Shown: positions 38,004-47,794, counted from the first letter of the stretch. The stretch is 64,000 nt of DNA from Cellulomonas sp. Leaf334 (GCF_001424195.1 NZ_LMOO01000001.1:1098569-1162568); one strand, 5' to 3'. The notes: generated from the sequence alone by a model not told the origin. Program-made: numbers and translations.

Positions 38004-39044
38004 GTGGTCGACAACATCCCGGTCCACGTGGACCCTGCGCGGCCTGCCGCGCCGACGCTCGAGCAGGTCGCCGAGCGCGCCGGTGTCTCACGCTCAACAG
38101 CTTCCCGCGCCATCAACGGTGGTCTGCGCGTGTCTCCCGAGGCGCTCGCCTCGGTCGAGGCCGCGGTGACCGATCTCGGGTACACCCCGAACCGCGCTGC
38201 ACGCTCGCTGGTCACCAAGCGCACGGACTCGATCGCCCTCGTGGTGCCCGAGCCCGACGAGCGCGTGCTGTCCGACCCGTTCTTCGCGGGCACCCTGAAC
38301 GGGCTGAGCACCTCGCTCGCGGACTCGGACATGCAGGTGGTGCTCGTCATCGCCCGGCCGGGTGAGAGCGAGCGCACGGTCCGCTACCTGCGCAACGGTC
38401 ACGTCGACGGTGCGATCGTCGTGTCGCACCACGCGAACGACGAGCTCGACCGCGCACTGCAGATCAGCCGCGTGCCGAACGTGTTCGTCGGCCGCCCGCT
38501 CTCCGCGGACGAGCGCGACGTCCAGTACGTCGACACCGACAACGTCGAGGGCGGTCGGCTGGCCACCCAGCACCTCATCGACCGGGGCTGTCGACGCATC
38601 GCGACGATCGCCGGTCCGGCGGACATGTCCGCCGGCATCGACCGACTCACCGGCTGGCGCAACGCGATCCGTGCCGCCGGGATGCCGGACGACGCGGTGG
38701 TGCGCGGGGACTTCACGATGGCCTCCGGCACGATCGCCGTCCGTGAGCTGCTCGCACGGTTCCCCGACGTCGACGCCATCTTCATCGCGTCCGACCTGAT
38801 GGCAGCGGGCGCGCTCAGCGTGCTGGCCGAGCACGGCAAGGATGTCCCGGGGGACATCGCCGTGGTCGGGTACGACAACCTCGGGGTCGCGGCGTCGACC
38901 ACTCCCCCGCTGACCAGCGTGATCCAGCCTGTCGTCGCGATGGCTCGCGCTGCGGGTGCCCGTCTCCTGGACCAGCTGAACGGTGCGCCGCCGTCGCCGC
39001 CGCTGATCTTCGCGCCCGAGCTGGTCATCCGCGCCTCGGCGTAG
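38004..39044 (+). CDS. cebR: LacI-family repressor (CebR/CelR-like)
   Basis: This 346-residue regulator has a LacI-type helix-turn-helix at about 15-40 (LEQVAERAGVSRSTASRAI), a hinge helix region PNRAARSLVTKRTD, and a periplasmic-binding-type sensor domain. The sequence RRIATIAGPADMSAGIDRL is close to known CelR/CebR proteins. It should repress cebEFG at TGGGAACGCTCCCG, with cellobiose as the inducer. This follows the Thermobifida and Streptomyces models, while the pairing is inferred. The GTG at 38004 has AGGAGGGAAG upstream. Confidence 0.88.
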   Translation: MVDNIPVHVDPARPAAPTLEQVAERAGVSRSTASRAINGGLRVSPEALASVEAAVTDLGYTPNRAARSLVTKRTDSIALVVPEPDERVLSDPFFAGTLNGLSTSLADSDMQVVLVIARPGESERTVRYLRNGHVDGAIVVSHHANDELDRALQISRVPNVFVGRPLSADERDVQYVDTDNVEGGRLATQHLIDRGCRRIATIAGPADMSAGIDRLTGWRNAIRAAGMPDDAVVRGDFTMASGTIAVRELLARFPDVDAIFIASDLMAAGALSVLAEHGKDVPGDIAVVGYDNLGVAASTTPPLTSVIQPVVAMARAAGARLLDQLNGAPPSPPLIFAPELVIRASA

Positions 39045-39055
39045 ACGCTCGGACG

Positions 39056-39087
39056 AACGGCCCGGTGGGACGTCCCACCGGGCCGTT
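39056..39087. terminator. Bidirectional terminator between cebR and putA
   Basis: A perfect 15-bp inverted repeat (AACGGCCCGGTGGGA with its complement) is centred on CG at 39071-39072. It lies in the 52-bp gap between two convergent genes and ends with a short T run on each side. Confidence 0.7.
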
Positions 39088-39096
39088 GCGCGTTCC

Positions 39097-42000
39097 TCAG
39101 TCCGTCGTCGGCGGCACGTGCCCGAACCGGTGCAGCGTGCGGCTCACCGCCTGCTCGCGGACGACCGTGAGCAGCTCGCGCGCGGCGCTGGCGAGCACGG
39201 GTCCGTCAAGCACCGTGACCTCGCCGACGCGCGTCGCCGCTGCGTCGCGCAGGCCGGGCGCCGATCCGACCACCCGTACCCGGCCGGTCACCGCACCGGC
39301 GCGGACCCGCGCGGCGAACGCCTCGTGGGACTCACCGGAGACGTCGCTGACCGTCACGCGGATCCCGGCGGTCCGTGCTGCGTGGCACACCCGGTCGACC
39401 TCCCGGGCGGGTGCGTCGGAGCCGGTCCGGACGGTGAGCTGCGGGACACGCCGGTAGCGCAGGACGTTGGCCTCGACGCGCAACCCGGACGGGTCGTGCT
39501 CGCGGGAGAGCTCGTCGGCCCACACGCGTGCGTCGTCGGCCTGCGCCCAGGCGAGCCAGGCGTCGTCGTCCTGCGGGACCTCGGCGGAGTCCTGCCAGTC
39601 GCCGATCTGCGCGACGTAGTGAGGTCCACCGGCCTTGGCACCGGGACCGACGGTGGACGCCTTCCACCCGCCGAACGGCTGGCGCTGCACGATCGCCCCG
39701 GTGATGTGCCGGTTGACGTACGCGTTGCCCACCTCGACGCGGTCCAGCCAGTGGTCGATCTCGGCCTCGTCGAGGGAGTGCAGCCCACCGGTGAGTCCGA
39801 ACGCCACGGCGTTCTGCAGGTCGATCGCCTCGTCGAGGGTCTCGACGCGCATGATCCCGAGCACGGGACCGAAGCACTCCGTGGTGTGGAACCAGGACCC
39901 GGGTGCGACGCCGTACTTCACGCCAGGGCTCCACAGTCGGCCCTCGCCGTCCAGCTGCCGCGGCGCGACGAGCCACGACTCGCCGGGGTCGAGCGTGGTC
40001 AGGGCGCGCAGGAGCTTGCCGCTCGCCGGCTCGGTCAGGGGACCGACGGACGTGCCGAGGTCGGTCGCCGGCCCGACGCGCAGGGACGCGACGGCGTCGG
40101 CGAGCTGGCGGCGCAACCGGTCGGAGCGACCCGCGGAGCCGACGAGGATCGCCAGGGACGCCGCAGAGCACTTCTGGCCGGCGTGCCCGAACGCGGAGCG
40201 CACCAGGTCGGCGACCGCGAGGTCCACGTCGGCGGACGGGGTGATGACCAGCGCGTTCTTGCCGGACGTCTCGGCGAGGACGTCGAGGTCGGTCCGCCAG
40301 CCGGCGAACAGCTGCGCGGTCTCGATGGAGCCGGTGAGGATGACGCGGGCGACGTCGGGGTGGGTGACCAGCCGACGTCCGACGTCCCCCTCGGGGCTCA
40401 GCACGACCGTGAGGATGCCGCCGGGTGCGCCTGCCTCGTCGAGCCCGCGCTGGATCGCCGCCATCGCGACCTGCCCGCACCGCAGCGCCTGGGGTGCCGG
40501 CTTGACCAGCACCGGGCTCCCCGCGGCGAGGGAGGCGAGGACCGAACCGACGGGGATCGCCACCGGGAAGTTCCACGGCGGCGTGACCACGGTGAGACCG
40601 GTGGGGCGGTGCACGGCGCCGGGGACGGAGCCGTCGGCGAGCTCGGCCGCCCGGTCGGCGTAGTAGCGGGCGAAGTCGACGGCCTCGCTGACCTCCGGGT
40701 CGGCCTCCGCGACGGTCTTGCCCGTCTCGTGGACCATCGTCGCGACGAGGTCCGCCCGGGCGCCCTCCAGCGCGACGGCGACCGCGTGGAGCGCCCGGGC
40801 ACGGTCCTCGGGCGATGTCGCGGCCCAGGCGGGCAGCGCCGCGGCGGCACGCGCGACGACCGCGTCGACGTCGTCCGTCGTGGCGACCGTGACCGCGCCC
40901 GCCGGCACCGGCACGTCCCGATCCGCCAGGGCCCGTGCCCATGCACGGGAGGCTGCCACGGCGGGGTCTGTGTCCGGGGTGTTGGTGAAGGCGGCGTCGA
41001 CGGGCGGGCGACCCGAGCGCCGGGCCGCGGTCGACGGCTCGTCGCGGTCACGGAACGCCTCGCGGAACGCCGCCTCCTGGGCGTCCATCGCGGCGCCTTC
41101 CGCGAAGAGCGCGTGCAGGAAGTTCTGGCTCGCGGAGTTCTCCTCCAGACGCCGCACCAGGTAAGAGATCGCGACGTCGAAGTCGTGCCGGGCGACCACC
41201 GGCGTGTACAGGAGGACCGCGCCGACCTCGTCCCGCACCGCGCGCGCCTGGGCGGGTGCCATGCCCTGGAGCATCTCGACGTCGAGCGCCTCGCTGACCT
41301 CCCGCCGCTGCGCGAGCAGGTGGGCGGCGGCGACGTGGAACAGGTTGTGACTGGCGACGCCGACCCGCAAGGCGGACGTCCGAGCAGGGTCCAGGGACCG
41401 GTCGACGAGCCGCAGGTACGCCGCGTCGACCTCCGCCTTCGAGCCGTACGGTGCCTGCGGCCAGCCGTGCAGCTCGGCCTCGACCTGTTCCATCGCGAGG
41501 TTGGCGCCCTTGACCAGGCGGACCTTGAGGCGGGCGCCACCGGCGGCGCGACGTGCGACCGCGATCGCCGTGAGCTCGTCGAGGGCGTCGGCCGCGTCGG
41601 GTAGGTAGGCCTGCAGCACGATGCCCGCCTCGGCGTCCAGCAGGTCCGGGTCCATGACGAGCCGCTCGAACACCCGCACCGTCAGGGCGAGGTCGCGGTA
41701 CTCCTCCATGTCGAGGTTGAGGAACGTCCCGTGCCGGGCCGCGGTCAGGTACAGGGGCCGCAGCCGGTCGACGACGCGCTCGACGCTCCCGTCGGTGTCC
41801 CACGTGGAGAGCTGGCTGGCCACCGCCGAGACCTTCACCGACACGTAGTCCACGTCGGGCCTCTCGACCAGTGCCGTCACGCGGGCCAGCCGTGCCGCGG
41901 CCTCCCGCTCCCCCAGCACGGCCTCCCCGAGCAGGTTGAGGTTGAGCCGGAAGCCCTCAGCCCGCGTCGCGGTCAGGTGCCCGGCCAGACCGGGACCGTC

Positions 42001-42366
42001 GTCGGCGACGAGGTGGCCGACGAGGCTGCGCAGCCGCATCCGGGCGGCCGGCACCACGACGTCGGGCAGCACGGGCGCGACCAGCGCACCGACCCCGAGC
42101 ATCGCCCGGTCGAGCGGTCCGAGGAAGCTCGCCGCCGCGCCCGACGTGAGACCGGCGAGCTCCCGGGCCGCGACCCGGACGTCCTGCGGGCGGGCCACCC
42201 GGTCCACGAACCGCACCGCGAGCTCGAGACCCGCCGGGTCCGCGACGAGGGCCGCCAGCCGCCCCGTCGTGCGCCGTTCCGTGGCCGTCTGGCCCTCCGC
42301 CGTCGCCGAGAGCCAGGACCGGGCCAGCCGGATCGCGTCCTCGGTGACGTCGTCAGTCGTCGACAT
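39097..42366 (-). CDS. putA: Bifunctional proline dehydrogenase / P5C dehydrogenase
   Basis: This 1089-residue enzyme oxidises proline to glutamate in two steps. The N-terminal part (about 1-440) is a flavin-dependent proline dehydrogenase with the barrel motifs VDYVSVKVSAVASQL, FLNLDMEEYRDL and RLVKGANLAMEQ. The C-terminal part (about 500-1000) is an aldehyde dehydrogenase with VTPPWNFPVAIPVGS, catalytic Glu region LAETSGKNALV and catalytic Cys in FGHAGQKCSAAS. It lacks the DNA-binding domain found in enterobacterial PutA. The ATG at 42366 follows GAAGGAG. Together with the glutamate dehydrogenase-like gene nearby it feeds amino-acid carbon to 2-oxoglutarate. Confidence 0.95.
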   Translation of the reverse strand: MSTTDDVTEDAIRLARSWLSATAEGQTATERRTTGRLAALVADPAGLELAVRFVDRVARPQDVRVAARELAGLTSGAAASFLGPLDRAMLGVGALVAPVLPDVVVPAARMRLRSLVGHLVADDGPGLAGHLTATRAEGFRLNLNLLGEAVLGEREAAARLARVTALVERPDVDYVSVKVSAVASQLSTWDTDGSVERVVDRLRPLYLTAARHGTFLNLDMEEYRDLALTVRVFERLVMDPDLLDAEAGIVLQAYLPDAADALDELTAIAVARRAAGGARLKVRLVKGANLAMEQVEAELHGWPQAPYGSKAEVDAAYLRLVDRSLDPARTSALRVGVASHNLFHVAAAHLLAQRREVSEALDVEMLQGMAPAQARAVRDEVGAVLLYTPVVARHDFDVAISYLVRRLEENSASQNFLHALFAEGAAMDAQEAAFREAFRDRDEPSTAARRSGRPPVDAAFTNTPDTDPAVAASRAWARALADRDVPVPAGAVTVATTDDVDAVVARAAAALPAWAATSPEDRARALHAVAVALEGARADLVATMVHETGKTVAEADPEVSEAVDFARYYADRAAELADGSVPGAVHRPTGLTVVTPPWNFPVAIPVGSVLASLAAGSPVLVKPAPQALRCGQVAMAAIQRGLDEAGAPGGILTVVLSPEGDVGRRLVTHPDVARVILTGSIETAQLFAGWRTDLDVLAETSGKNALVITPSADVDLAVADLVRSAFGHAGQKCSAASLAILVGSAGRSDRLRRQLADAVASLRVGPATDLGTSVGPLTEPASGKLLRALTTLDPGESWLVAPRQLDGEGRLWSPGVKYGVAPGSWFHTTECFGPVLGIMRVETLDEAIDLQNAVAFGLTGGLHSLDEAEIDHWLDRVEVGNAYVNRHITGAIVQRQPFGGWKASTVGPGAKAGGPHYVAQIGDWQDSAEVPQDDDAWLAWAQADDARVWADELSREHDPSGLRVEANVLRYRRVPQLTVRTGSDAPAREVDRVCHAARTAGIRVTVSDVSGESHEAFAARVRAGAVTGRVRVVGSAPGLRDAAATRVGEVTVLDGPVLASAARELLTVVREQAVSRTLHRFGHVPPTTD

Positions 42367-42568
42367 GCTGCTCCTTCGTCCGCCGGCCGGCCGGGTCGCG
42401 GCCGCACCTCGCTGTGCAAGTCGGCCGGATCCGGCCTGGGCCCAGTCTGGCTGTCAAGCGCCGTCCGTGCGACGTCCGTCGCTCGGATGCCGGTTGACCA
42501 CCGCGTCGGCAGTCGTCAGGGTGAGCGCAACCGCACGCGACGCCGACGTCGACCCCGAGGGAAGACCT

Positions 42569-42961
42569 ATGCCGACACCTGCACGCACCCGCCGCGCCCT
42601 GCTCTCCGGCCTGAGCGCCCTGGCCCTCCTCGCCGGTGGCATCGTCGCCGCCGCGCCGGCGGTCGCGGCCGACCGCCTCGACCCCGCGCTGCTCGAGGTG
42701 CAGCGGGGTTCGGGTGGCGTCGTCCAGCCGTTCGCCACGATCGAGAACGAGGAGGCCTTCTGCAAGTGGCTGACCGGGGTCTACGTCAACCACCCCACCT
42801 ACTACACGGTGCGCGTCTACAACTGCCGGTCCACGGACATCTTCGTCAAGGCCGTGTACCTCAACGGCACGTTCGGGACCTGTGTCCTCGTCCCCGCCCG
42901 GCACTCGCGGCACCTCGGCGGGTCGATCGTGAAGCCGATCGACGACGCACAGATCTGCTGA
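42569..42961 (+). CDS. Small secreted protein with four cysteines, unknown function
   Basis: This 130-residue protein has a clear signal peptide (LLSGLSALALLAGGIVAAAP then AVAA), leaving a mature domain of about 95 residues. Four cysteines (in FCKWL, YNCRS, GTCVL and the C-terminal Cys) would allow two disulfides. The segments VYVNHPTYYTVRVYN and RHSRHLGGSIVKPI suggest a small beta-sandwich. No known family was recognised. GAGGGAAG lies upstream of the ATG. It stands alone between putA and the dehydrogenase gene. Related ORFs might be found only in close relatives. Confidence 0.75.
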   Translation: MPTPARTRRALLSGLSALALLAGGIVAAAPAVAADRLDPALLEVQRGSGGVVQPFATIENEEAFCKWLTGVYVNHPTYYTVRVYNCRSTDIFVKAVYLNGTFGTCVLVPARHSRHLGGSIVKPIDDAQIC

Positions 42962-43030
42962 CCCCTGCCCGCTGGTCGGACACGCACGGCTCGCCTGTCG
43001 GTCCTCACGTGCGCGGGCGCCCGGTGATGC

Positions 43031-43036
43031 CACAGT
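43031..43036 (+). promoter_or_regulatory. Possible -10 element, leaderless spacing (dehydrogenase gene)
   Basis: CACAGT lies exactly 6 nt before the GTG at 43043. It keeps A2 and T6 of the -10 consensus but lacks the first T, so support is weaker than for the TANNNT cases. Confidence 0.35.
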
Positions 43037-43042
43037 GAGCAC

Positions 43043-44314
43043 GTGACGGACCTCACAGCGGAGACCCCGCAGCAGACCACGCCCCTCGCCACCGCCAAGG
43101 CACAGCTTGCCGGTGCAGTCGAGATCCTCGGCTACACCGAGGGGCTCCACCGCATGCTCGCCACACCCCGGCGCGAGATGAACGTCGCTGTCCCCCTGCG
43201 TCGGGACGACGGCGAGATCGAGCTCTTCACCGGGTACCGCGTGCAGCACAACATCTCCCGCGGACCGGCGAAGGGCGGGCTGCGGTACTCGGCCGGAGTC
43301 GACGTCGACGAAGTCCGGGCGCTCGCCATGTGGATGACGTGGAAGTGTGCGGTCGTCGACGTGCCGTACGGCGGCGCCAAGGGCGGTGTCACCATCGACC
43401 CCCGGCTGTACAGCCAGGCCGAGCTCGAGCGGGTCACCCGGCGCTACACCAGCGAGATCATGCCGATCATCGGCCCCGAGCGGGACATCATGGCGCCGGA
43501 CATCGGCACCAACGAGCAGACCATGGCGTGGGTCATGGACACGTACTCCGTGAACCTCGGCTACACCATCCCCGCCGTGACGACCGGCAAGCCGCTGGCC
43601 GTCGGGGGTTCCCTCGGTCGGGCGACCGCCACGTCCCGCGGGGTCGTGCACTCGGCCGTCGCCGCGCTGGGCGACGCGGGCGTGCAGCTGCGCGAGGTCA
43701 GCGCCGCGGTGCAGGGGTTCGGCAAGGTCGGGTCGCACGCCTCCCGGTTCCTGCACGACGCGGGCACCCGCGTGGTGGCGGTGAGCGACGAGCAAGGCGG
43801 TGTCAGGAACAACGACGGGCTCGACATCAACGCGCTCGAACGCCACGTGGCGGCGACGGGCACCGTCGTCGGCTTCGAGGGCGGCGAGGCCATCGACAAC
43901 ACCGAGCTCCTCGCGCTCGACGTCGACCTGCTCATCCCGGCCGCCGTCGAGGGTGTGCTGGACGCCGAGGCGGCCGGCCGGGTCAAAGCGCGGTGGGTGG
44001 TCGAGGCCGCCAACGGCCCGACGACGCACGAGGGTGACCGGGTGCTCGCCGAGCGCGGCGTGGTCGTCGTGCCCGACATCCTGGCCAACGCCGGCGGTGT
44101 CGTCGTGTCCTACTTCGAGTGGGTGCAGGCCAACCAGGCGTACTGGTGGACCGAGCGCGAGATCGAGGACCGGCTCGAGCACCGCATGATCACGGCCCAC
44201 CGGGCGGTGGCCGCCGTCGCCAGCGCCGAGGGGATCTCGCTGCGCGACGCGGCCCTGACCATCGGGGTGCGACGCGTCGCCGAGGCGCACCAGATCCGCG
44301 GCCTCTACCCCTGA
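43043..44314 (+). CDS. gdhA: Glutamate dehydrogenase-family enzyme
   Basis: This 423-residue enzyme belongs to the Glu/Leu/Phe/Val dehydrogenase family. The substrate-binding region shows GPAKGGLRYS, the catalytic Lys lies in DVPYGGAKGGV, and APDIGTNEQTMAW follows. The NAD(P)-binding Rossmann domain has AVQGFGKVGSHASRFL. The length matches hexameric class NAD-type glutamate dehydrogenases. It would interconvert glutamate and 2-oxoglutarate with ammonium. Another amino acid as substrate cannot be excluded. The GTG at 43043 is preceded by CACAGT at leaderless spacing. Confidence 0.9.
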   Translation: MTDLTAETPQQTTPLATAKAQLAGAVEILGYTEGLHRMLATPRREMNVAVPLRRDDGEIELFTGYRVQHNISRGPAKGGLRYSAGVDVDEVRALAMWMTWKCAVVDVPYGGAKGGVTIDPRLYSQAELERVTRRYTSEIMPIIGPERDIMAPDIGTNEQTMAWVMDTYSVNLGYTIPAVTTGKPLAVGGSLGRATATSRGVVHSAVAALGDAGVQLREVSAAVQGFGKVGSHASRFLHDAGTRVVAVSDEQGGVRNNDGLDINALERHVAATGTVVGFEGGEAIDNTELLALDVDLLIPAAVEGVLDAEAAGRVKARWVVEAANGPTTHEGDRVLAERGVVVVPDILANAGGVVVSYFEWVQANQAYWWTEREIEDRLEHRMITAHRAVAAVASAEGISLRDAALTIGVRRVAEAHQIRGLYP

Positions 44315-44359
44315 CGCGTTCCCGGGAGTACCGACGGGGGTGCAGGTGTTGCTGACGGG

Positions 44360-45412
44360 GTGACCCGTCGTAACCCTGTGCCCCTGTCCGTGCTCGACAC
44401 CTCCCCCGTCGCCGTCGGGCAGACCTCCGGTGACGCCCTCGCTGCGACGACCGCGCTGGCTCGCGTCGCCGAGGCCGCCGGCTACGCGCGCTACTGGGTG
44501 GCCGAGCACCACGCGATGCCCGCGGTCGCCTCGACGTCGCCCGGTGTCCTGCTGGCGCACCTGGCCGCGTCGACGGACCGCATCCGGCTCGGCTCCGGCG
44601 GCGTCATGCTCCCCAACCACCCGACGCTGGTCGTCGCCGAGCAGTTCGCGATGCTCGAGGCGCTGCACCCCGGCCGCATCGACCTGGGGATCGGCCGGGC
44701 GCCCGGTGCGGACCCCATGACCGCGGCGGCGCTCCGACGCACCGTGGAGGGCCTGGGCGCGGAGGACTTCCCTGCGGAGGTCATCGACGTGCTGGCGCTG
44801 CTCGGCCAGAAGCTCCCCGGCCGGGCCGGGTCGTTGCGGGCGTCCCGGCTGTCCGCCACGCCGGTCGCCACGTCGTCGCCGCAGGTGTGGCTGCTGGGCT
44901 CCAGCACGTTCAGTGCCGAGCTGGCCGGCTCGCTGGGCCTGCCGTTCAGCTACGCGCACCACTTCAACACCGGTCAGACCCTCCAGGCCGCCGACGCCTA
45001 CCGCCGCGCCTTCCGGCCGTCACCGGTCCTCGACGCCCCGCACCTGATGGTGTCGGCCTCGGTGCTCGTCGCGGACTCCGACGACGAGGCGCACTACCTG
45101 GCGGGACCCAGCAGAGTGATGGCGCTGTCGCTGCGGACCGGCCGCCCGCTCGGGCCGATCGTGTCCCCCGAGGACGCCGCCCGCGAGCTCGGCGCGCTCG
45201 ACCCCGCCGCGGCCGCCGACTTCTTCGCGCGCGTGCCCGGAACCCAGATCGCCACGACCGCGGACCGCGCCGTCGATGAGCTCGCCGCGCTGATCGAGCG
45301 GACGGGGGCCGACGAGCTCATGATCACCGGCACGGCGTTCGACCTGGCGACCCGGGTCCACACCCTGGAGCAGATCGCCGCGCGGTGGCCGTCAGAGGCC
45401 GTCGCCGCCTGA
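44360..45412 (+). CDS. LLM-class flavin-dependent oxidoreductase (luciferase-like)
   Basis: This 350-residue protein has the bacterial luciferase-like TIM barrel. Typical segments are VPLSVLDTSPVAVGQTS, RYWVAEHHAMPAVAS and RIDLGIGRAPGADP. It probably binds FMN and oxidises an unknown small molecule. The family is related to the MsnO8-like group. It lies 45 bp after the glutamate dehydrogenase gene and may be co-transcribed. No strong ribosome-binding site was seen near the GTG at 44360. The substrate cannot be predicted. Confidence 0.88.
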   Translation: MTRRNPVPLSVLDTSPVAVGQTSGDALAATTALARVAEAAGYARYWVAEHHAMPAVASTSPGVLLAHLAASTDRIRLGSGGVMLPNHPTLVVAEQFAMLEALHPGRIDLGIGRAPGADPMTAAALRRTVEGLGAEDFPAEVIDVLALLGQKLPGRAGSLRASRLSATPVATSSPQVWLLGSSTFSAELAGSLGLPFSYAHHFNTGQTLQAADAYRRAFRPSPVLDAPHLMVSASVLVADSDDEAHYLAGPSRVMALSLRTGRPLGPIVSPEDAARELGALDPAAAADFFARVPGTQIATTADRAVDELAALIERTGADELMITGTAFDLATRVHTLEQIAARWPSEAVAA

Positions 45413-45416
45413 GGGG

Positions 45417-45773
45417 CTACGTCGGCTCGTCCCCGGCGTGCGGGTCGCGGACGAGGCGCGCGTGCAGGATGCCGGTGAGCTCCAGCGTGTCGCCATCAGG
45501 TGCCGAGACCGTCGAAGGCTCCCCCAGCAGGCGCAGCACCTGCTGCTCTCGGGTCATCGCGTCCGGCGGTCCGGCCATGAGCGTGGACACGACAGGGCCG
45601 AACGTCAGCGTCTGACCGTCCAGCCGCCACGTGCCACGCACCCGGTTGACGCCGGCGAGCCCGAACACCTGGCCGTCGCCGTCGAACGTCAGGAACGGGG
45701 TCGCACGCTGCGCCCCGTCGATGTCGGCACCCTCGAGCGCCGTGAACCGCCACGTCCCCGCCAGATCGACCAT
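45417..45773 (-). CDS. META-domain (HslJ-like) protein
   Basis: This 118-residue protein matches a single META domain: LAGTWRFTALEGADIDG at the N-terminus, GDGQVFGLAGVNRVRGTWRL in the middle, and DTLELTGILHARLVRDP at the end. META-domain proteins such as HslJ are usually secreted. This one has no signal peptide, so it would be cytosolic. It follows hemQ by 12 bp, and CATGAT lies exactly 6 nt before its ATG, overlapping the hemQ stop region. It may therefore be transcribed both with and without the heme genes. Confidence 0.8.
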   Translation of the reverse strand: MVDLAGTWRFTALEGADIDGAQRATPFLTFDGDGQVFGLAGVNRVRGTWRLDGQTLTFGPVVSTLMAGPPDAMTREQQVLRLLGEPSTVSAPDGDTLELTGILHARLVRDPHAGDEPT

Positions 45774-45785
45774 CAGTCGATCATG

Positions 45786-46478
45786 TCATCCGCGGGGCTG
45801 GCGGTCCGCCCAGGTCTCCAGGCTCACGCGCGGGCCGGTGTAGAACGGCACCTCCTCGCGCACGTGCAGGCGGGCGTCGGTGGCGCGCAGGTCCCGCATC
45901 AGGTCGACGATCCGGTGCAGCTCCTGGGCCTCGAACGCGAGGATCCACTCGTAGTCGCCGAGCGCGAACGCCGAGACGGTGTTGGCACGCACGTCGGCGT
46001 ACCCGCGGGCCGCCTGACCGTGCTCGACGAGCATCCGGCGACGGTCGTCCTCGGGCAGCACGTACCAGTCGTACGACCGCACGAACGGGTACACCGTCAT
46101 GTAGTCGCCGGCCGGCTCCCCCGCGAGGAACGCCGGGACGTGCGAGCGGTTGAACTCCGCCGGCCGGTGCAGGCCCACCACGGACCACACGGGCAGCAGG
46201 TGCCGGCCGAGGTCGCTGGCGCGCAGCCGCTGGTACGCGCCCTGCACCTCCTCGATCGTCTCGGCGTGCCACCAGACCATGAGGTCCGCGTCGGCCCGCA
46301 GCCCCGCGACGTCGTACCAGCCACGGATGACCAGTCCGTCGTCCGCGACTGCCGCCTGGGCCGCGGCGATGAGCTCGGCGCGCTCGTCGTCGTCCTCGGG
46401 CAGCACCTCTTCGAGGGCGAACACGGTCCACATCGTGTACCGGACGGTGGCGTTGAGGGTCTCGGCGTCGTGCGTCAT
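45786..46478 (-). CDS. hemQ: Coproheme decarboxylase (chlorite dismutase family)
   Basis: This 230-residue HemQ decarboxylates Fe-coproporphyrin to heme b in the coproporphyrin-dependent pathway used by actinobacteria. The N-terminal half shows [17 protein letters not shown] and [21 protein letters not shown]. The key Tyr region is [13 protein letters not shown], and the proximal heme His lies in [15 protein letters not shown]. It follows the ferrochelatase gene by 26 bp, and the two enzymes act in consecutive steps. CGGAG lies upstream of the ATG. Confidence 0.95.
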   Translation of the reverse strand: MTHDAETLNATVRYTMWTVFALEEVLPEDDDERAELIAAAQAAVADDGLVIRGWYDVAGLRADADLMVWWHAETIEEVQGAYQRLRASDLGRHLLPVWSVVGLHRPAEFNRSHVPAFLAGEPAGDYMTVYPFVRSYDWYVLPEDDRRRMLVEHGQAARGYADVRANTVSAFALGDYEWILAFEAQELHRIVDLMRDLRATDARLHVREEVPFYTGPRVSLETWADRQPRG

Positions 46479-46504
46479 CGCGGGTGCTCCGTTGTCGGGA
46501 AGGT

Positions 46505-47707
46505 TCAGGACCAGGGGTCGGTCGAGCAGGCGGCGGGGATGCCGGTGGGCGACTCGGCGCGCATCTGGCAGCAGCCCGGCCGGCAGACGGATCGGAAAGG
46601 CGGCAGCTCGCCGACGGAGGCCTCCGGCACGGGGGTCTGCCCCGGCTCCATCACGGGCGCGCCGAGGCCGGCGTCGAGCGCCCGAGCCAGGGCCGCCCGC
46701 TCCAGCACCAGGTCGACGAGCCCGCGCACGAACGGCTCACGCGTCCCGACGGTGCCGGCGCGCACGGCCACGAGGCCGAGCTCCGACGCCGTCTCCAGCG
46801 CCTCCGTGTCGAGGTCGAACGCGACCTCCATGTGGTCGGAGATGAACCCGATCGGCGACAGGACCACCGCCTGCACCCCGTCAGCCGCCAGCGCGGTCAG
46901 GTGGTCGTTGACGTCCGGCTCCAGCCACGGCTGGCTGGGCGGGCCCGAGCGCGAGCAGTACGCGAGGTCCCACGTCACAGGCCTGCCGAGACGCTCCTCG
47001 ACGGCCGCCGCGACCGTGGCAGCGACGTCGAGGTGCTGCGCGCTGTACGACGCACCGGAGACCATCGAGGCCTCCTCCATCGTGTCGGGGATCGAATGGG
47101 TGACGAAGACGAGCCGGGCGTCGCGGTCTATGGACTCGAACGCCTCCGTTACCGCGTCGACGTTCGCCTGCACGAAGCCCGGGTGGTTGAAGTACGACCG
47201 CACCTTGTCGACGGCCACCGGGTGCTCACCCTCGCCGAGCCCGACGGTAGCGCCGAGCTCGTCGAGCGACGCCCACAGGTTCTCCCGGTACTGCCGGCAG
47301 CCCGAGTACGACGAGTACGCGCTGGTCACCAGCGCGACCATCCGTCGAGCACCGTCCGAGTACGCAGCCGACAGGGCGTCCGTCGTGTACGGCTCCCAGT
47401 TGCGGTTCCCCCACACCACCGGCAGGTCGATGCCCCGACGCGCGAGCTCGTCGACGAGCGCCTTCTGCAGCGCCAGGTTCTGCCCGTTGATCGGGCTCGC
47501 GCCGCCGAAGTGGTGGTAGTGCTCCGCGACGACCGCGAGCCGCTCGTCGGGGATGTTCTTCCCGGCGGTCACGTTCCGCAGGAACGGCAGGACGTCATCA
47601 GGACCGTTCGGCCCTCCGAACGAGAAGAGCATCAGCGCGTCGTAGGGGGCGACGGGGCTCAGGTCGGTCGAGGACAGCGAGGTGCTCACGGCAGTGTCGG
47701 GGGCCAC
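46505..47707 (-). CDS. hemH: Coproporphyrin ferrochelatase with a likely 2Fe-2S site
   Basis: This 400-residue enzyme inserts iron into coproporphyrin III. Typical motifs are [19 protein letters not shown], the catalytic His region [10 protein letters not shown], and [19 protein letters not shown] with the conserved Glu. A Cys in SYSGCRQ and a C-terminal cluster VCRPGCCQ with a later Cys match the Cys ligands of the [2Fe-2S] cluster in actinobacterial ferrochelatases. I chose the GTG at 47707 because GATGAT lies exactly 6 nt upstream. Earlier candidate starts would extend the protein with no homology. Confidence 0.93.
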   Translation of the reverse strand: MAPDTAVSTSLSSTDLSPVAPYDALMLFSFGGPNGPDDVLPFLRNVTAGKNIPDERLAVVAEHYHHFGGASPINGQNLALQKALVDELARRGIDLPVVWGNRNWEPYTTDALSAAYSDGARRMVALVTSAYSSYSGCRQYRENLWASLDELGATVGLGEGEHPVAVDKVRSYFNHPGFVQANVDAVTEAFESIDRDARLVFVTHSIPDTMEEASMVSGASYSAQHLDVAATVAAAVEERLGRPVTWDLAYCSRSGPPSQPWLEPDVNDHLTALAADGVQAVVLSPIGFISDHMEVAFDLDTEALETASELGLVAVRAGTVGTREPFVRGLVDLVLERAALARALDAGLGAPVMEPGQTPVPEASVGELPPFRSVCRPGCCQMRAESPTGIPAACSTDPWS

Positions 47708-47713
47708 CGCACG

Positions 47714-47719
47714 ATCATC
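47714..47719 (-). promoter_or_regulatory. Possible -10 element, leaderless spacing (hemH)
   Basis: GATGAT on the minus strand is followed by 6 nt and the GTG at 47707. It differs from TANNNT at the first position. Confidence 0.4.
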
Positions 47720-47794
47720 GCACCGGGCACCCGACACGCTCGCGGCGAGCGGCCGGGGTGGGCCGTGAGATTGTCGAGACGCGGTGTCAGAAAG

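Noticed and set aside
39118-41604. Long plus-strand frame opposite putA
   Set aside because: It is antisense to PutA with intact catalytic motifs and has no recognisable domain.
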